From Symbiodinium natans (lineage: Eukaryota > Sar > Dinophyceae > Suessiales > Symbiodiniaceae): a stretch of DNA of 44,673 bases. Below the pieces are notes generated by a model that saw only the letters and a list, made by a program, of their open reading frames with translations, did no database searches and had not been told where the DNA came from. The stretch covers positions 198,501-243,173 of the forward strand of contig CAJNDS010000113.1 of assembly GCA_905221605.1 (NCBI GenBank), given 5' to 3'. The position numbers were made by a program, and so were the translations under genes. How positions within the stretch are numbered: the first letter of the stretch is position 1; the number at the start of each line of letters is the position of its first letter. Shown one piece after another: positions 1 to 9,250 of the stretch.

Positions 1-530
1 CTAAACCCTAAACCCCAAACCCTAAACCCTAAACCCCAAACCCTAAACCCTAAACCCTAACCCCCTAAACCCTAAACCCTAAACTCGAAACACCCTCTCG
101 ATTCGAAACCCAAAACCCAAAACCCCGTATCGAAACCCTAAGTCCCATAAACCCGATCCTGAACCCCATAACAAAAAACACCCTCAATCCTCAACTCCAA
201 AACCCCAAAACCCCGACACCCCAAAACCCCAAAACCTCAAAACTCCAAACCCCAAAACCCCACAACCCCAAAACACCAAAACCCCAAACCCTCTAACCCT
301 AAACATTAAACCCTCTAACCCCAAACCCTGCCCCCTCCAACCCTAAAACCCCTAACACCATCACATCTCCCAAATCCCCGGAACCCGCCAAACCCTAAAC
401 CCCTAACCCTCTAACCTTCTAACCCTTTAACCCTCTAACTTTCTAACCCTAAACCCTAAACCCTAAACCCTAAACCCTAAACCCTAAACCCTAAACCCTA
501 AACCCTAAGCCCTAAACCCTAAACCCTCAG
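1..530. repeat. Degenerate CCCTAAA telomere-type array
   Basis: The C-rich heptamer CCCTAAA with many variants (CCCCAAA, CCCTCTAA, CCCTAACC) fills the left end, becoming perfect at about 447-510. The orientation is that of a left chromosome end, but the units are highly degenerate and the same arrays recur throughout the window. A true terminal telomere cannot be inferred. Confidence 0.9.
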
Positions 531-586
531 CCCCTGAGGTGGCCACTGGCCGGCAAGGTCGGTACTTTCGCCCGGAGCGGGCTCCT
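531..586 (+). CDS. Exon-like island, unknown protein
   Basis: The island follows CCCTCAG and ends before GTAATC. It reads PEVATGRQGRYFRPERAP without stops and is flanked by CCCTAAA arrays on both sides. The antisense strand is also open, so the strand is uncertain. Not recognised. Confidence 0.35.
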
Positions 587-616
587 GTAATCGGGTTTCG
601 GGTTTAGGGTTTCGGG

Positions 617-698
617 CTCCTAAACCCTAAACCCTAAACCCTAAACCCTAAACCCTAAACCCTAAACCCTAAACCCTAAACCCTAAACCCTAAACCCT
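617..698. repeat. Perfect (CCCTAAA)n array
   Basis: About twelve tandem CCCTAAA units, followed within 20 bp by the opposite orientation (GGTTTAGGG). The array therefore inverts across a short spacer containing TTAGGAGG. Confidence 0.95.
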
Positions 699-781
699 TA
701 GGAGGTTTAGGGTTTAGGGATTAAGGCGACTCTTCGGTTTAGGGTTTTGGGGGGGGTGCAGGGTTGAGGGTTGTAAGGGTG

Positions 782-899
782 TACAGTAAACCCCAAAAGG
801 TTGGAACATCCTTCTCACCATACCCCAAATAGTATACTAAAGGTAATCCCAGCTCTCATCATCCTTAAACCATGTTCCAACTTTCTGGAGTTTACTGTA
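782..899 (+). mobile_element. Family C MITE-like element, copy 1
   Basis: The left end TACAGTAAACCCCAAAAGG is inverted as the right end CTTTCTGGAGTTTACTGTA. The interior includes AAAGGTAATCCCAGCTCT. A diverged copy lies in reverse orientation at 29705-29824. Terminal inverted repeats, small size and no ORF suggest a non-autonomous DNA transposon. Confidence 0.65.
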
Positions 900-1654
900 G
901 GGTTTCGACATGAAACAAGCCTGATCTCTAGTTGCCTAAGCCTATGGGGGTTTAGGGTTTAGGGTTTAGAGTTTAGGGTTTAGGGTTTATGGTTTAGGGT
1001 GGGGGTTCCCAAAACCTCCCAAACCTCCAAAACTCTCCCGCGGTTGGGGGGGCTCTTCTTGCAGAAGCAAGGTTCGTTTCGAGCCCTGTGAGAAACCCTA
1101 AGCCCTGAACCTGAAAGCGTTTACCTCCTAAACCCTAAACCCTCAACCCTGAACCTCCTAAACGTGAGTCCCAAACCCTGAACCCCAAACCGTGTAAGCC
1201 TAAACCGTATGGCCTTGAATCCTACATCCCAAACCCTACGCTCCAAACTCGTTGAACCTCCATAAACCCAAACTTTAAGCCAGCCATAACCCTGAACCCT
1301 ATAACCCTGCATGCAGTTCCCCATGCAGACATCTTCTAGCATGCTGAGAAGGTACTCTCGTTCCGTTTCTGAGGCTAGATTGTGGACTACATGAGCCCTA
1401 AAAGGGCTTATGGTCCAAATACCTTAAGAGGGACTATAGTCGCAGAGGGGTATATGACCCGTAAACCCCAAACACCGAACCCTAAACCCGAAACCCAAAA
1501 CCCCCAATGTTAGGGTTCATTTGCTTGGTTCCATGCACCCATAAACCCTAAACCAACCTAACCCTAAACCCTAGACCCTATACCCTAGACCCCCAACTTT
1601 AAACCCTAAACTCTAAGCCCTAAACCCTAAACCCTAGCCCTAAACCCTAGACAC
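900..1654. other. Array-rich stretch with one possible microexon
   Basis: Mostly degenerate TTTAGGG and CCCTAAA runs. The only gene-like signal is a pyrimidine-rich acceptor (CTCTTCTTGCAG, ending near 1062) followed by about 22 nt and GTGAGAAA, which would make a microexon on the plus strand. Nothing else is supported. Confidence 0.5.
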
Positions 1655-1773
1655 CCTGGGGCCTTGGACTCTTTCACTTGCTGCTTCTTCGCCGTCTGCC
1701 AGAGCAGCTGGACCTCGCGGGGCGCGCGTTTGGGGCGCATGGCGTCGGGATCGAGGAGAAGAGGCCCGCTAAC
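1655..1773 (-). CDS. Exon-like island, basic protein fragment
   Basis: On the minus strand this reads AMRPKRAPREVQLLWQTAKK and continues KQQVKESKAP, with strong G/C at third codon positions. It begins after AAACCCAAAG and ends before GTGTCT. The charged, lysine-rich composition looks coiled or nucleic-acid binding, but no family is recognised. The plus strand is also open but less protein-like. Confidence 0.5.
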
Positions 1774-2117
1774 CTTTGGGTTTAGGGTTTAGGGTTTTTT
1801 AGGGTTTAAGAATGAAGGGTTTAGTTTGCAAGGTTGAGGCTTTAGGGCTTTTAGGGTTTAGGAATGATTGGGTTTAGGGTTTATGGGGTTTAGGATTTTC
1901 AGAATGTTAGGGTTTAGGCTTCTGAAACCTAGGCCCTGCAGGGTTCAGGTTTCGGAATTCATGGGATTGGGTTCAACGGGGTTTCTCAAGGTGAATCCTC
2001 AACCCGAAAAAACATGCCTAAACCTCTCAACCACTAAACTCTCTAAGCCACTGAACTGAACTCCTTAACTCGACCCAGGAGTAACCTAGGAATAAAAAGG
2101 GTACCCTTTGTGGTTTT

Positions 2118-2178
2118 AAGGGGATTAGAAGGGAACCCAGCCCGACAAAAAGGAAATGATGGCCTACTCCAGGTCCCC
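2118..2178 (+). repeat. Family G dispersed repeat, copy 1
   Basis: AAGGGGATTAGAAGGGAACC... ending CTACTCCAGGTCCC. It is the most diverged of three related sequences (others at 3014 and 37528), all ending GGCC(T/C)ACTC...GGTCC. Confidence 0.45.
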
Positions 2179-2296
2179 GTTAAGCTACTGAACTCCTAAG
2201 CCCTAGATCCTCAAATCTCTGAACCCCCGAAGCTCCTGAACCCCTGAATCCGAAAACCAAAAAACAAAACCCTGCCTGCGCGATGTTGCCTCGCAG

Positions 2297-2363
2297 AACT
2301 GACAACCACAGGGGTGAGGCACCAGCGGCGTTTGTGGTGGCCACCGGAATCCGTCCTGAACAG
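2297..2363 (+). CDS. Exon-like island with CAG/GTTAGG donor
   Basis: The island follows TTGCCTCGCAG and ends CAG before GTTAGG, 67 nt, reading DNHRGEAPAAFVVATGIRPE. A good acceptor, donor and codon bias make the plus strand convincing. Downstream of the donor the sequence becomes TTTAGGG array within 35 bp. Protein family unknown. Confidence 0.65.
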
Positions 2364-2390
2364 GTTAGGGCTTTCGGGCTTCTTGAGGTT

Positions 2391-2481
2391 TAGGGTTTAG
2401 GGTTTAGGGTTTAGGGTTTAGGGTTTAGGGTTTAGGGTTTAGGCTTAGGGTTTAGGGTTTAGGGTTTAGGGTTTAGGGGGG
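2391..2481. repeat. (TTTAGGG)n array
   Basis: About a dozen G-strand heptamers, with one TTAGGCTTAGGG variant, ending in a run of nine or ten G. Confidence 0.95.
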
Positions 2482-2519
2482 GGGTAAGAAGTCGTAACAC
2501 CCTAAACCCTAAACCCTCG

Positions 2520-2580
2520 ACCATCAAGCAAAGCCGTTCGTGACCGAACCGACGGGAACATCCTGAGTCGAAGCCCGGGC
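2520..2580 (+). CDS. Exon-like island with possible GC donor
   Basis: Reads KAVRDRTDGNILSRSPGLQ in one plus frame. The 3' border is CTGCAG before GCAAAG, compatible with the non-canonical GC donors known in dinoflagellates. The acceptor (CATCAAG) is weaker. Short, unrecognised. Confidence 0.4.
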
Positions 2581-2584
2581 CTGC

Positions 2585-3013
2585 AGGCAAAGCGCCAAAG
2601 AACCCTTTACAACCCCAAAACCCTACAACCCTACAACCCTACAACCCTAAAACCCTAAAACCCCAAAAACCCTAAAACCCTAAGAACCCAAAACGCTAAA
2701 ACCCTAAAACCCTAAACCCCAAAAGCCCCAGACCCCTGAAGCCTACACCCTAAACCCTGAACCTTCAACCCTAAACTTCCCATACAACCCTAGAACCCTA
2801 CTACCCCAAAAGACCGACTCCCCAGTGGACCCAACTCCTCAACACAAGAACCTGTTTGTTCTCAACGCTGGAACAGGCGAAGGTGAAAACCCCGAAAACC
2901 CCACCAAGCCTCTACAAGACCCAAGAGAACCTGTGAATAAGAAGGGTTTAGGGTTGAGGGTTCAGGGTTTGGGGTGTCGGGTGGCCCTAGAGTAGTCTAG
3001 GAAAAAACATTTG
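2585..3013. other. Non-coding degenerate repeat stretch
   Basis: CCCTACAA/CCCTAAAA/CCCCAAAA variants of the telomere unit plus unassigned sequence. No frame looks protein-like and no structured RNA is evident. Confidence 0.6.
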
Positions 3014-3079
3014 AAGGGGCTTATGCGGGGGGCCTAAACCCCCAAAACAGGAATAATGAGGGCCTACTCTGGGTCCTAG
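3014..3079 (+). repeat. Family G dispersed repeat, copy 2
   Basis: GAAGGGGCTTATGCGGG ... AAAACAGGAATAATGAGGGCC then TACTCTGGGTCCTAG. It shares nearly all of these words with 37528-37600. Confidence 0.6.
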
Positions 3080-3682
3080 TCTAGCAACCTGTGAAGCAAC
3101 ACGTAAGTTGCGCTCAAGTTTGGCAGTTTGGCGTTTGCGGTGTTAGCTAAACAAACCCACCCGCACCTACCCCAAACTCGTCCCAGGAAGACTAAAGCCC
3201 TGGGAGGGTTTTAGGGCTTAGGGTTTAGGGACCCTAAACCTTAAACTCTAAACCCTAAACCTGAAAACTTCTGCGCAGAGAGGCCAGCAGCAGCAGCGAT
3301 CGCCGACTCATCCTAGGGCTTCGATTCTTTTGAACTTTGTTATCTTGCCCTCAAAGAAGCCCTAAACCGTAAGCCCTAAGCCCTAAACCCTAAAGCCTAA
3401 ACCCTCGAAAGTTTGGTGTAGAAGGTTTAGGCCTTGGCAAGAGTATACAGCAGCGGCTGTAAGAGGCTAGCGGCTAGAAAGGTCTCAGGTCTTCCTGGTG
3501 TGGCTGTTCCGAGGAAACTTTTGGCCAAGAGACTACACTGAAATCGGTTTAGGGTTTAGGGTTTGCAGTAGGGTTCAGGGTTTAGGGTTTAGGGTTCGAT
3601 AAAAAATTGTGCATTTGTGGATGTCCAAAGCCTAAACCTCGAGTCAAACCACTAAGTCACCACCCCCGTAAGAAGCAGCAAT

Positions 3683-3880
3683 TTAAAAAGAGCTCCCGTG
3701 AACGAGGTTCCCGAGCAAGCCACGAATGAAAGGGTGCGCCTCATTGCTTGCAAAAAGAGGACTAAGGATATCGCCGTGAAAGGAAGATACTGTTTACCCT
3801 GTACCGTGAGACCTATTCTAGGTCCCCAAAACCTACATCTCTGTAAGCTCTTATTGCAAAACCCCTTGCAGGACTCTTAA
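3683..3880 (+). CDS. Coding-like island, basic Cys-containing peptide
   Basis: An open plus frame of about 65 codons, without telomere units inside, reads EVPEQATNERVRLIACKKRT and then KDIAVKGRYCLPC before a TAA at about 3878-3880. Composition is normal and charged. The two cysteine regions (IAC, YCLPC) could bind metal but are too few to name a domain. The start is undetermined; no canonical acceptor is obvious. Confidence 0.45.
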   Translation, partial: LKRAPVNEVPEQATNERVRLIACKKRTKDIAVKGRYCLPCTVRPILGPQNLHLCKLLLQNPLQDS

Positions 3881-3950
3881 GTAACCCTACAAAAAAAGGT
3901 AGGCTTCGGGCTAGTAAGGTGTTTCTAGGTCCTCAGAACCCTCATCCCAG

Positions 3951-4038
3951 AGACCTCATCTTCAGAGCAATCGCCCTCACACCCAACGCCCTGGAAATGA
4001 TCAACCTGAAGCAAGAGCTCCAGCTGTTCAGGGCCAAG
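3951..4038 (+). CDS. High-quality internal exon, helical protein
   Basis: The exon is bordered by CCCTCATCCCAG upstream and GTAATT downstream (AAG/GTAATT donor). The 88 nt read DLIFRAIALTPNALEMINLK then QELQLFRAK. The heptad-like leucines and charged residues predict an amphipathic or coiled-coil helix. One of the clearest exons in the window; family unknown. Confidence 0.75.
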
Positions 4039-4499
4039 GTAATTCATCCCCTCCCCGTGTTATGAACTCCCCCCCCTCTCCCCCCCTACTATTAACAGCA
4101 GCTCAATACTCACTACCCCACCCCCATGATAGTGAAATTGATTCTAGTTTGTGGGGTGGAGGTGTAGGGGGGGTTTACTATCAGGGGGAAGAGATCAAGC
4201 GTTCAGGGTTGAGCCCTAAACTCTAAACCCCAAACCCTAACCCCCAACCCCTCAACCCTAAACTCAAGGCCTAGGCCGCCCCGCTACGTTTGGGGGGCGG
4301 CGCCTAAGCCCCTCGACCTCGATGGCGCAAGCCGACCCAGATCGCGGAGCACGTTCTCCTCGGGACCAGTACTGGTCCCTTATTAGCCTTTGATTTCTCT
4401 TGAATTCAGGGTACCCGAACGTCATGAAACTGAATATTTTTTTAGAAGTGGACTGTTGGCCTAAAAGGAATAGGTTTGGGTGGCTTTGCCGCCTCGGAC

Positions 4500-4593
4500 G
4501 GCGTGGGGTGGGAGAAAAGTGTTAGATGGCCCTCCACAATCGGGCCAAAGCTGCTCTTCGCACCTCACGAAGCTTTCGAGCTCGTTCCGAAAC
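4500..4593 (-). CDS. Exon-like island
   Basis: Minus-strand frame FRNELESFVRCEEQLWPDCG follows GATGTCGGTAG and continues open to ACGCC before GTCCGAGG. The acidic, Cys/Trp-containing composition favours minus over plus. Unknown family. Confidence 0.5.
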
Positions 4594-4710
4594 CTACCGA
4601 CATCAGCACCTACGCCCTATCACAGCAAACCCTAAACCAAAAACCCTAAGCCCTAAACCCTGAACCCTAAACCCTAAACCCTAAACCCTAACTAAACCTA
4701 CGTTGCCGAG

Positions 4711-4787
4711 CAAGGCTCTTCGTCGAAGCAGGCTTGGAAGAGCCCGTGCGCAAGGCCCTGCTCGCCTGGATATCTGGTTCTTGGTAG
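4711..4787 (+). CDS. Exon-like island interrupted by a TIR element
   Basis: Plus frame ARLFVEAGLEEPVRKALLAW continues ISGSW to a TAG at 4785. It follows CGTTGCCGAG. The terminal inverted repeat of the 4774-5089 element starts inside this frame (at ATCTGG), so the element either interrupts the exon or begins its intron. An open plus frame resumes just beyond the element (5090-5168). Confidence 0.55.
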
Positions 4788-5089
4788 GGAATGAGGGAAT
4801 GAGGTATGTTGTATGCTCCCTTAAAGGGTATATACAGATATATATATATATATATTATATACACACACGTTATATACTCCCTTAAAGGGCATATATATAT
4901 ACATATATATATATATACATGTTATATACTCCCTTAAAGGGTGTATATATATATATACATATGTGTGAACGCTATACCCTATATGCCCCACACAATCCCT
5001 GAAAGGGTGTGTGTGTGTATACTTACTGTATATATATATATATATATATATATGGGCCCCGCATTCCATCATTCCCTACTAAGAACCAG
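4774..5089. mobile_element. TIR element with TA-rich core
   Basis: The 28-bp ends (4774-4801 and 5062-5089) are inverted copies with two mismatches; the outer part is CTGGTTCTT(G/A)GTAGGGAATGA. The core holds a 55-bp tandem unit with the palindrome CTCCCTTAAAGGG (4818, 4877, 4930), a degenerate fourth at 4996, and TA microsatellites. It has no coding capacity, so a non-autonomous element is likely. No clear target-site duplication seen. Confidence 0.75.
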
Positions 5090-5168
5090 GGGGAGATTTC
5101 GGATTTCTGAACCCAAACCCCCAGCCGTCGAATGGGAACCAGCTATCCGGCTATACGCGATTCAACAG
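5090..5168 (+). CDS. Exon-like island after the TIR element
   Basis: An open plus frame reads GDFGFLNPNPQPSNGNQLSG then YTRFNR before GTTTGGG. It could be the downstream part of the 4711 exon across the TIR element, but frame continuity depends on where splicing occurs. Confidence 0.35.
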
Positions 5169-5728
5169 GGTTTGGGTTATTGTTTATAGGGTTTATAGGG
5201 TTTGCAGGGTTTATAGCACCATAAGCCCTTGCCAGAAAAGTTTGCATCAAGCCCCCATGATCCCAAAAATCTCCAGGGCTCCCTTATATACCCCAAAGTG
5301 CGATAGCTAACCCCCAAACCCTACACCCCCCTACACCCTAAACCCTAAACCCAAAACCCTTGCCCTCAAAATGGGGAAAGTCAGAAAACCCTTAACCCCT
5401 CGCATAGCACATCACGTAGAATCTTTGCTAGCAGTTTAGCAAGGGTTTTAGATTTTTAGGGTTTAAAGGTTTAGGGTTCAAATAGTTAAGTGAGGCTCCT
5501 TAAACAGGGTTTGCCCTATGCTTGAGGAAAGCCAAGCCCTCAGGGCTTAGGCTTTAGGGTTGGGCGTCTCTTCTGCCCTGGCCCTCAGCGCCCTAAACCT
5601 TCCAGCCCCCATCCACCTTGAACAGCTTCCCCCCAAAAAAACGCTTTGGGCCCTAAACCCTAAACCCTAAACCCCAAGCCCTAAGCCCTAAGCCCTAAAC
5701 CCCAAGCCCTAAACCCTAAACCCCCAAC
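5169..5728. other. Non-coding stretch with degenerate arrays
   Basis: Variant units (GTTTATAGG, CCCTAAA, CCCTAAG, CCCCAAG) interspersed with unassigned sequence. No island with convincing codon use or splice borders. Confidence 0.5.
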
Positions 5729-5778
5729 ATTGCGGCTCGCCTTTGGTGAGCTTGGGTCCGAGGCCGTGGTGGTGGTGC
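5729..5778 (-). CDS. Exon-like island next to family A, copy 1
   Basis: On the minus strand it starts right after the CAGCCAAG end of family A and ends CGCAAT before GTTGGG, reading TTTTASDPSSPKASRN. The same acceptor CAGAAGTCAGCCAAG precedes minus-strand islands at all three family A copies, which decides the strand, although the plus frame is also open. Confidence 0.5.
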
Positions 5779-5919
5779 CTTGGCTGACTTCTGAACCCCT
5801 CCTAAAAGTTTAGGGTTTAGGGTTTAGGGGTTAGGGTTTAGGGTTTAGGGTTTAACTTTTAGGCTCCTCATCGTAGTTGCTTCAACAACCCAAAAAAGGC
5901 TAAAGTCCCAAGAAGAGGC
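5779..5919 (-). repeat. Family A intron-like repeat, copy 1 (with array)
   Basis: Plus-strand words: CTTGGCTGACTTCTGAACCC, CTCCTAAAAGTTTA, then a TTTAGGG array at 5809-5854, then CTTTTAGGCTCCTCATCGTA and CTAAAGTCCCAAG. The array is absent at the same point in copy 3 (26947). Confidence 0.8.
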
Positions 5920-5998
5920 AGCCCGAGGAAAGCCAAGGTGCTGGACTCCTTGGAGCTCTGCATACTCCTCGAGGGGATCCTCGGCGCAGATGGATTGG
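5915..5998. CDS. Coding island, strand ambiguous
   Basis: Plus reads KAKVLDSLELCILLEGILGA with high GC at third positions. Minus reads AEDPLEEYAELQGVQHLGFP. Both are plausible and at most one is real. It directly abuts family A. No family recognised. Confidence 0.4.
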
Positions 5999-6011
5999 GG
6001 GTGTTTGTCTT

Positions 6012-6037
6012 TATCATTATCATTATCATTATCATTA

Positions 6038-6069
<32 letters not shown>

Positions 6070-6092
6070 TTAGGGTTAGGGTTAGGGTTGAA
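6012..6092. repeat. ATCATT microsatellite, G22 run and TTAGGG hexamers
   Basis: A (TTATCA)n run of about 30 bp leads into T8, then C, then 22 consecutive G (6048-6069), then three or four TTAGGG units. Hexamers at this point contrast with the heptamers elsewhere. Confidence 0.9.
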
Positions 6093-6526
6093 TAAGGGTT
6101 TAGGGTTTAGGGTTAGGGTTGAATAAGGGTTAGGGTATAGGGTTTAGGGTTCACGGTGTTCGCGACTCAAGGCTGGGGCCTTTGCTTGCGTGAGCGAATC
6201 GGGGAATCGGGGATCATTGGGGCTGCGGGACGACGGCATCCTCTTGTCTCCGCCCTGAAACCACCAAACCCCCCCCTGCCCTCCCCTGATGAATGAGCAC
6301 CTAAGACCCTAACCCTCAACCCTCAACCCTCAGCCCTCAGCCCTAAGCCCTAAGCCCCAAGCCCAAAGCCCTAAGCCCTAAACCCTAAACCCTAAACCCT
6401 AAACCCTAAACCCAAAGCCCTAAACCCTCAACCCTAAGCCCAAAGCCCTAAACCCTAAACCCTCAACCCTAAGCCCTAAATAAACACTTTAGCCTAAGCC
6501 CAGCACCCGAAACTTCAGCACACCAG

Positions 6527-6581
6527 AGGCTACCAGGCGACGGCATCACCCTGCTGGTGGCCGTACATGACAGCGAAGTGC
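6527..6581 (+). CDS. Exon-like island with canonical borders
   Basis: The island follows GCACACCAG and ends GAAGTGC before GTGCCT. It reads LPGDGITLLVAVHDSEV, with a hydrophobic beta-strand-like core and acidic loop. It is followed immediately by a TTTAGGG array. Unknown family. Confidence 0.6.
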
Positions 6582-6586
6582 GTGCC

Positions 6587-6870
6587 TTAGGGTTTAGGGT
6601 TTAGGGTTTAGGGTTTAGGGTTTAGGGTTTAGGGTTTAGGGTTTAGGGTTTAGGGTTTTAGGGACACTGGAACATCTAGCAAGGTCAAATTTCGAGCCGA
6701 TTGGGGTCTCGGACTTAGGGTCCTTACAAGGGGCCCCTGCGTCTGGGAGTTTCTGTTGGAAACCTTTCAAATATGAACGGTTTAGGGTTTAGGGTTTAGG
6801 GTTTAGGGTTTAGGGTTTAGGGTTTAGGGTTTAGGGTTTAGGGTTTAGGGTTTAGGGTTTAGGGTTTAGG
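6587..6870. repeat. Two (TTTAGGG)n arrays around an open island
   Basis: Arrays at 6587-6659 and 6779-6870 flank about 120 bp. That spacer is open on plus (LEHLARSNFEPIGVSDLGSL) but lacks clear splice sites, so I do not call it an exon. Confidence 0.8.
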
Positions 6871-7373
6871 GAAACCCTAAACCCTTCTCCTTCTTCAAAC
6901 TGCCCTTAGATTGAGGTTTAAGGTTTACGCGGCTGGGGCATTTGGGAGATCAGCTGACAAAGGCCCCTAAACCTTGAACCCTAAACCTTAACACCTAAAC
7001 CTGCAAACCCTAAATCCTAAACCTTGAACCTTAAACCCTAAACCTTAAACCCTAAACCCTATACCTTCATCCCTTATCCCATATAGCTCAGTCTTGACAT
7101 GGTTCCCAGGAAATAAACCCTAGGGTTTCGGGTTTAGGGTTTAGGGTTTTAGGGTTTAGGGTTTAGGGTTTAGAGTTTAGGGTTTAGGGTAGGCACCTTA
7201 ATCAGAAAACTACAGGTTAACCTTGGGACCTATACGGGAATTATAATACACGCAAAAGGTCAAAGGTTATCGACTCTGCTACTACGAGGTTCGCAATCAG
7301 ACCCCATACCACTGGCCTTGACTCTCGTCGTTGCCGGAATGTAGCCGTTGGACACCTTTGTCCTGCTTCGGGG
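6871..7373. other. Degenerate repeat stretch, no gene seen
   Basis: Variants CCTTGAACCTTAAACC and TTTAGGG dominate. Unassigned, less GC-rich sequence at 7195-7370 shows no convincing frame. Confidence 0.5.
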
Positions 7374-7604
7374 TCAGGTGTCACCAACTCCCGCGCCACA
7401 AACCCTGACAACCCAACTGGACCCCAAACTATAGCCTAGGAAACAGACCTTCCATGATGCAGCGATCGCAGGAATATACTGGTACCCACGAAGGGCGTGT
7501 ACTTGGAGCTTCATGGGCGCTTTTGGGCTAGAAGCAAGGCAGCTGTCCTCAAAATCCAAGTTAGGGTACTTGTAACCTTCTTGCAAGGGTTTACATATAA
7601 ACAC
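7374..7604 (-). CDS. Possible coding island, low confidence
   Basis: Minus frame of 76 codons without telomere units, including KYPNLDFEDSCLASSPKAPM and QVHALRGYQYIPAIAASWKV, ending TGA. Composition is protein-like, but there are no good splice borders or known domain. It lies beside the AT-rich microsatellite block that starts near 7627. Confidence 0.3.
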   Translation of the reverse strand: MFICKPLQEGYKYPNLDFEDSCLASSPKAPMKLQVHALRGYQYIPAIAASWKVCFLGYSLGSSWVVRVCGAGVGDT

Positions 7605-7626
7605 ATCAATATCGAGTTAGGAAATT

Positions 7627-7990
7627 AATCACGCATATGTTTTCATATGTGCATTATGTGTATACATGATGCGTGTGTATATATATATACATATATACAT
7701 ATATATATAACACATTGTATAGACATATATGGTCACCTCCGCAACTCCCAACCCCGAGATCCACAGCTGTCTCCGTCTCTCCATGACGCCACCTCGCCTG
7801 GCTTATGCAGCACTTCAAAATCAAACGCAAATACCGACATCTTCTGAAGCAGGAGTATGTCTTGCAATATGTGTTCTACGTGTCCGTGTGGTTTGTGTGT
7901 ATATATATATATATATACACATCTGTATACATATGAACAGAGATACAGACAGACATACATATATATATATATATGTATATGAGAATGATC
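7627..7990. repeat. AT-rich microsatellite block
   Basis: Two (TA)n/(ATAC)n clusters (7676-7735 and 7896-7980) flank about 150 bp of less biased sequence. They resemble the cores at 4840-5055 and 27110-27440. The ORFs reading YIYIYI are microsatellite artefacts. Confidence 0.85.
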
Positions 7991-8337
7991 CACGTATGAG
8001 CAGTAGCCTCTCATATATCCTAGTGCTAGGCGCGTGAAGCAGGGTTGGTCCCTATCACTTATGCAGAGACAAAGCACTGTAAACCTGAAACCCGAAACTC
8101 TCGAACATACACCCTAAACCTTAAACCCCAAACCTTAAACCCTCCTCCCTTCAGGCTCTGAGGTCTACAGCCGGCGCTGACAGGCTTGCATACTAGAACA
8201 GTGAGGTCTTTTTTGTAAGGCTTGCCCGATTAAGCTTCTGGGCCCTAAGCCAGGTCGGTCATGGCTTCGGAATACGGGCCGGAGTTGGGTTATTTTCTAA
8301 ACCGCGGGCCCGAAACCCTACTTGGGGCTCCGCTTAG

Positions 8338-8393
8338 CTACTATTCTTGGGGCTGTGCCTGAGAATGAGCTAGTTAAGGCGGTGCAACCTACC
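8338..8393 (+). CDS. Exon-like island
   Basis: The island follows CCGCTTAG and ends CCTACC before GTTGTG, reading ATILGAVPENELVKAVQPT. Both borders are good. It lies 25 bp upstream of the stronger exon 8419, but their splice phases do not match, so direct joining is not supported. Confidence 0.55.
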
Positions 8394-8418
8394 GTTGTGT
8401 AGGGTTTGGGAGTCACAG

Positions 8419-8549
8419 GCAACCCTAAAAAACTGAGGGAGGTCAGGGCAGGCCATATACCCGAACCCCTGAGCTCTGAAAATCTGAGGAAAAGAAATGT
8501 CATACACTGGAAAGACATTGCAAAACCTGACGTGTCCGTATCGTTTAAG
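8419..8549 (+). CDS. High-quality internal exon
   Basis: The exon follows GGGAGTCACAG and ends TTTAAG before GTGTTT, 131 nt, reading GHIPEPLSSENLRKRNVIHW and KDIAKPDVSVSFK. Codon use, length and both splice sites are convincing. A basic segment (NLRKR) precedes a mixed segment. Unknown protein. The downstream intron starts with TTTAGGG-like sequence. Confidence 0.75.
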
Positions 8550-8653
8550 GTGTTTAGGGGGGTTCTGGGTTTAGGGAGTTTAGGGTACCCCTCACCTCCC
8601 TCATTCCTAACCTTAGACCCTAACCCTAAAACCCTAAACCCTAAACCCTGAAC

Positions 8654-8765
8654 CGACTCAGACGCCGCAAGAGCCCGGGAGCTGTCCTTGAGCAGCTGGA
8701 TGACGGCCTCTCCGGGAGTTTGGGGTGTCTGGGGACTATCGGCAAGACAGTAGTCACTCCGAAAC
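8654..8765 (-). CDS. Exon-like island, minus strand
   Basis: The island follows CACCCTGACCAG and ends GAGTCG before GTTCAGG. It reads SPQTPQTPGEAVIQLLKDSS then RALAASES, a proline-rich segment leading into an amphipathic helix. It sits only 104 bp from the plus-strand exon 8419, a clear instance of opposite-strand neighbours. Confidence 0.6.
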
Positions 8766-8857
8766 CTGGTCAGGGTGTTTAGGGTTTAGGGCTTCGGGTT
8801 CGGGGTTTTGGGTTTGGGGTTTAGGGTTTAGGATGGTTTAGGGTTTATACGGTCGAG

Positions 8858-8970
8858 GATGACAAGCAATCACACCTGACAAGATGTGCAGGGGCTTTCC
8901 TAAGATTAGTACAAGGAATATGGTGTCCATCCCAATTTCCTCCCCCTGAGCAACGGGAGCGTTTTCGCTC
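8858..8970 (+). CDS. Coding-like island
   Basis: Plus frame DDKQSHLTRCAGAFLRLVQG then IWCPSQFPPPEQRERFRS follows GGTCGAG and runs into degenerate CCCTAAA units. The 3' border is unclear. Unknown family. Confidence 0.45.
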
Positions 8971-9047
8971 CAAACCCAAAACCCAAAACCTGAACCCTAA
9001 CCCTGCACCGAAAAAACCCTAACCCCCTAAAAACCTTAAGCGTAACC

Positions 9048-9079
<32 letters not shown>

Positions 9080-9164
9080 TCCCTCATCCCTCATCCCTCA
9101 ACCCTAAACCCTAAACCCTAAACCCCAAACCCCTAAACCCTAAACCCTAAACCCTAAACCCTAA

Positions 9165-9250
9165 ACCCGGAGCCGCTTTCACAAAGGCCCCTGAGCTGCC
9201 CAAATCCGTCAGGCGCTCAATTAGGGCTTTCGCACGCGTGGGAGGGCTTG
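9165..9250. CDS. Open island, strand ambiguous
   Basis: Minus reads RAKALIERLTDLGSSGAFVK. Plus reads AAFTKAPELPKSVRRSIRAF with GGAG acceptor and GTGGGA donor. Both are open; at most one is real. Confidence 0.35.

Noticed and set aside
1-530. True chromosome end
   Set aside because: The C-rich orientation is right, but units are degenerate and the same arrays fill the window; nothing distinguishes this end.
1121-1342. ORFs dominated by GLGFRV or LNPKP (for example 1121, 1868, 14074, 27448, 29646, 34021, 41059, 42847)
   Set aside because: Direct readings of degenerate TTTAGGG or CCCTAAA units in which the stop has mutated.
3951-4038. Antisense reading of the exon as the true frame
   Set aside because: The minus frame is open but lacks the strong CCCAG acceptor and AAG/GTAATT donor and is compositionally poorer.
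4821-5189. ORFs rich in Tyr/Ile (YIYIYI) and similar at 7647-8077 and 27198-27439
   Set aside because: TA/ACAT microsatellite reads; no protein-like composition outside the repeat.
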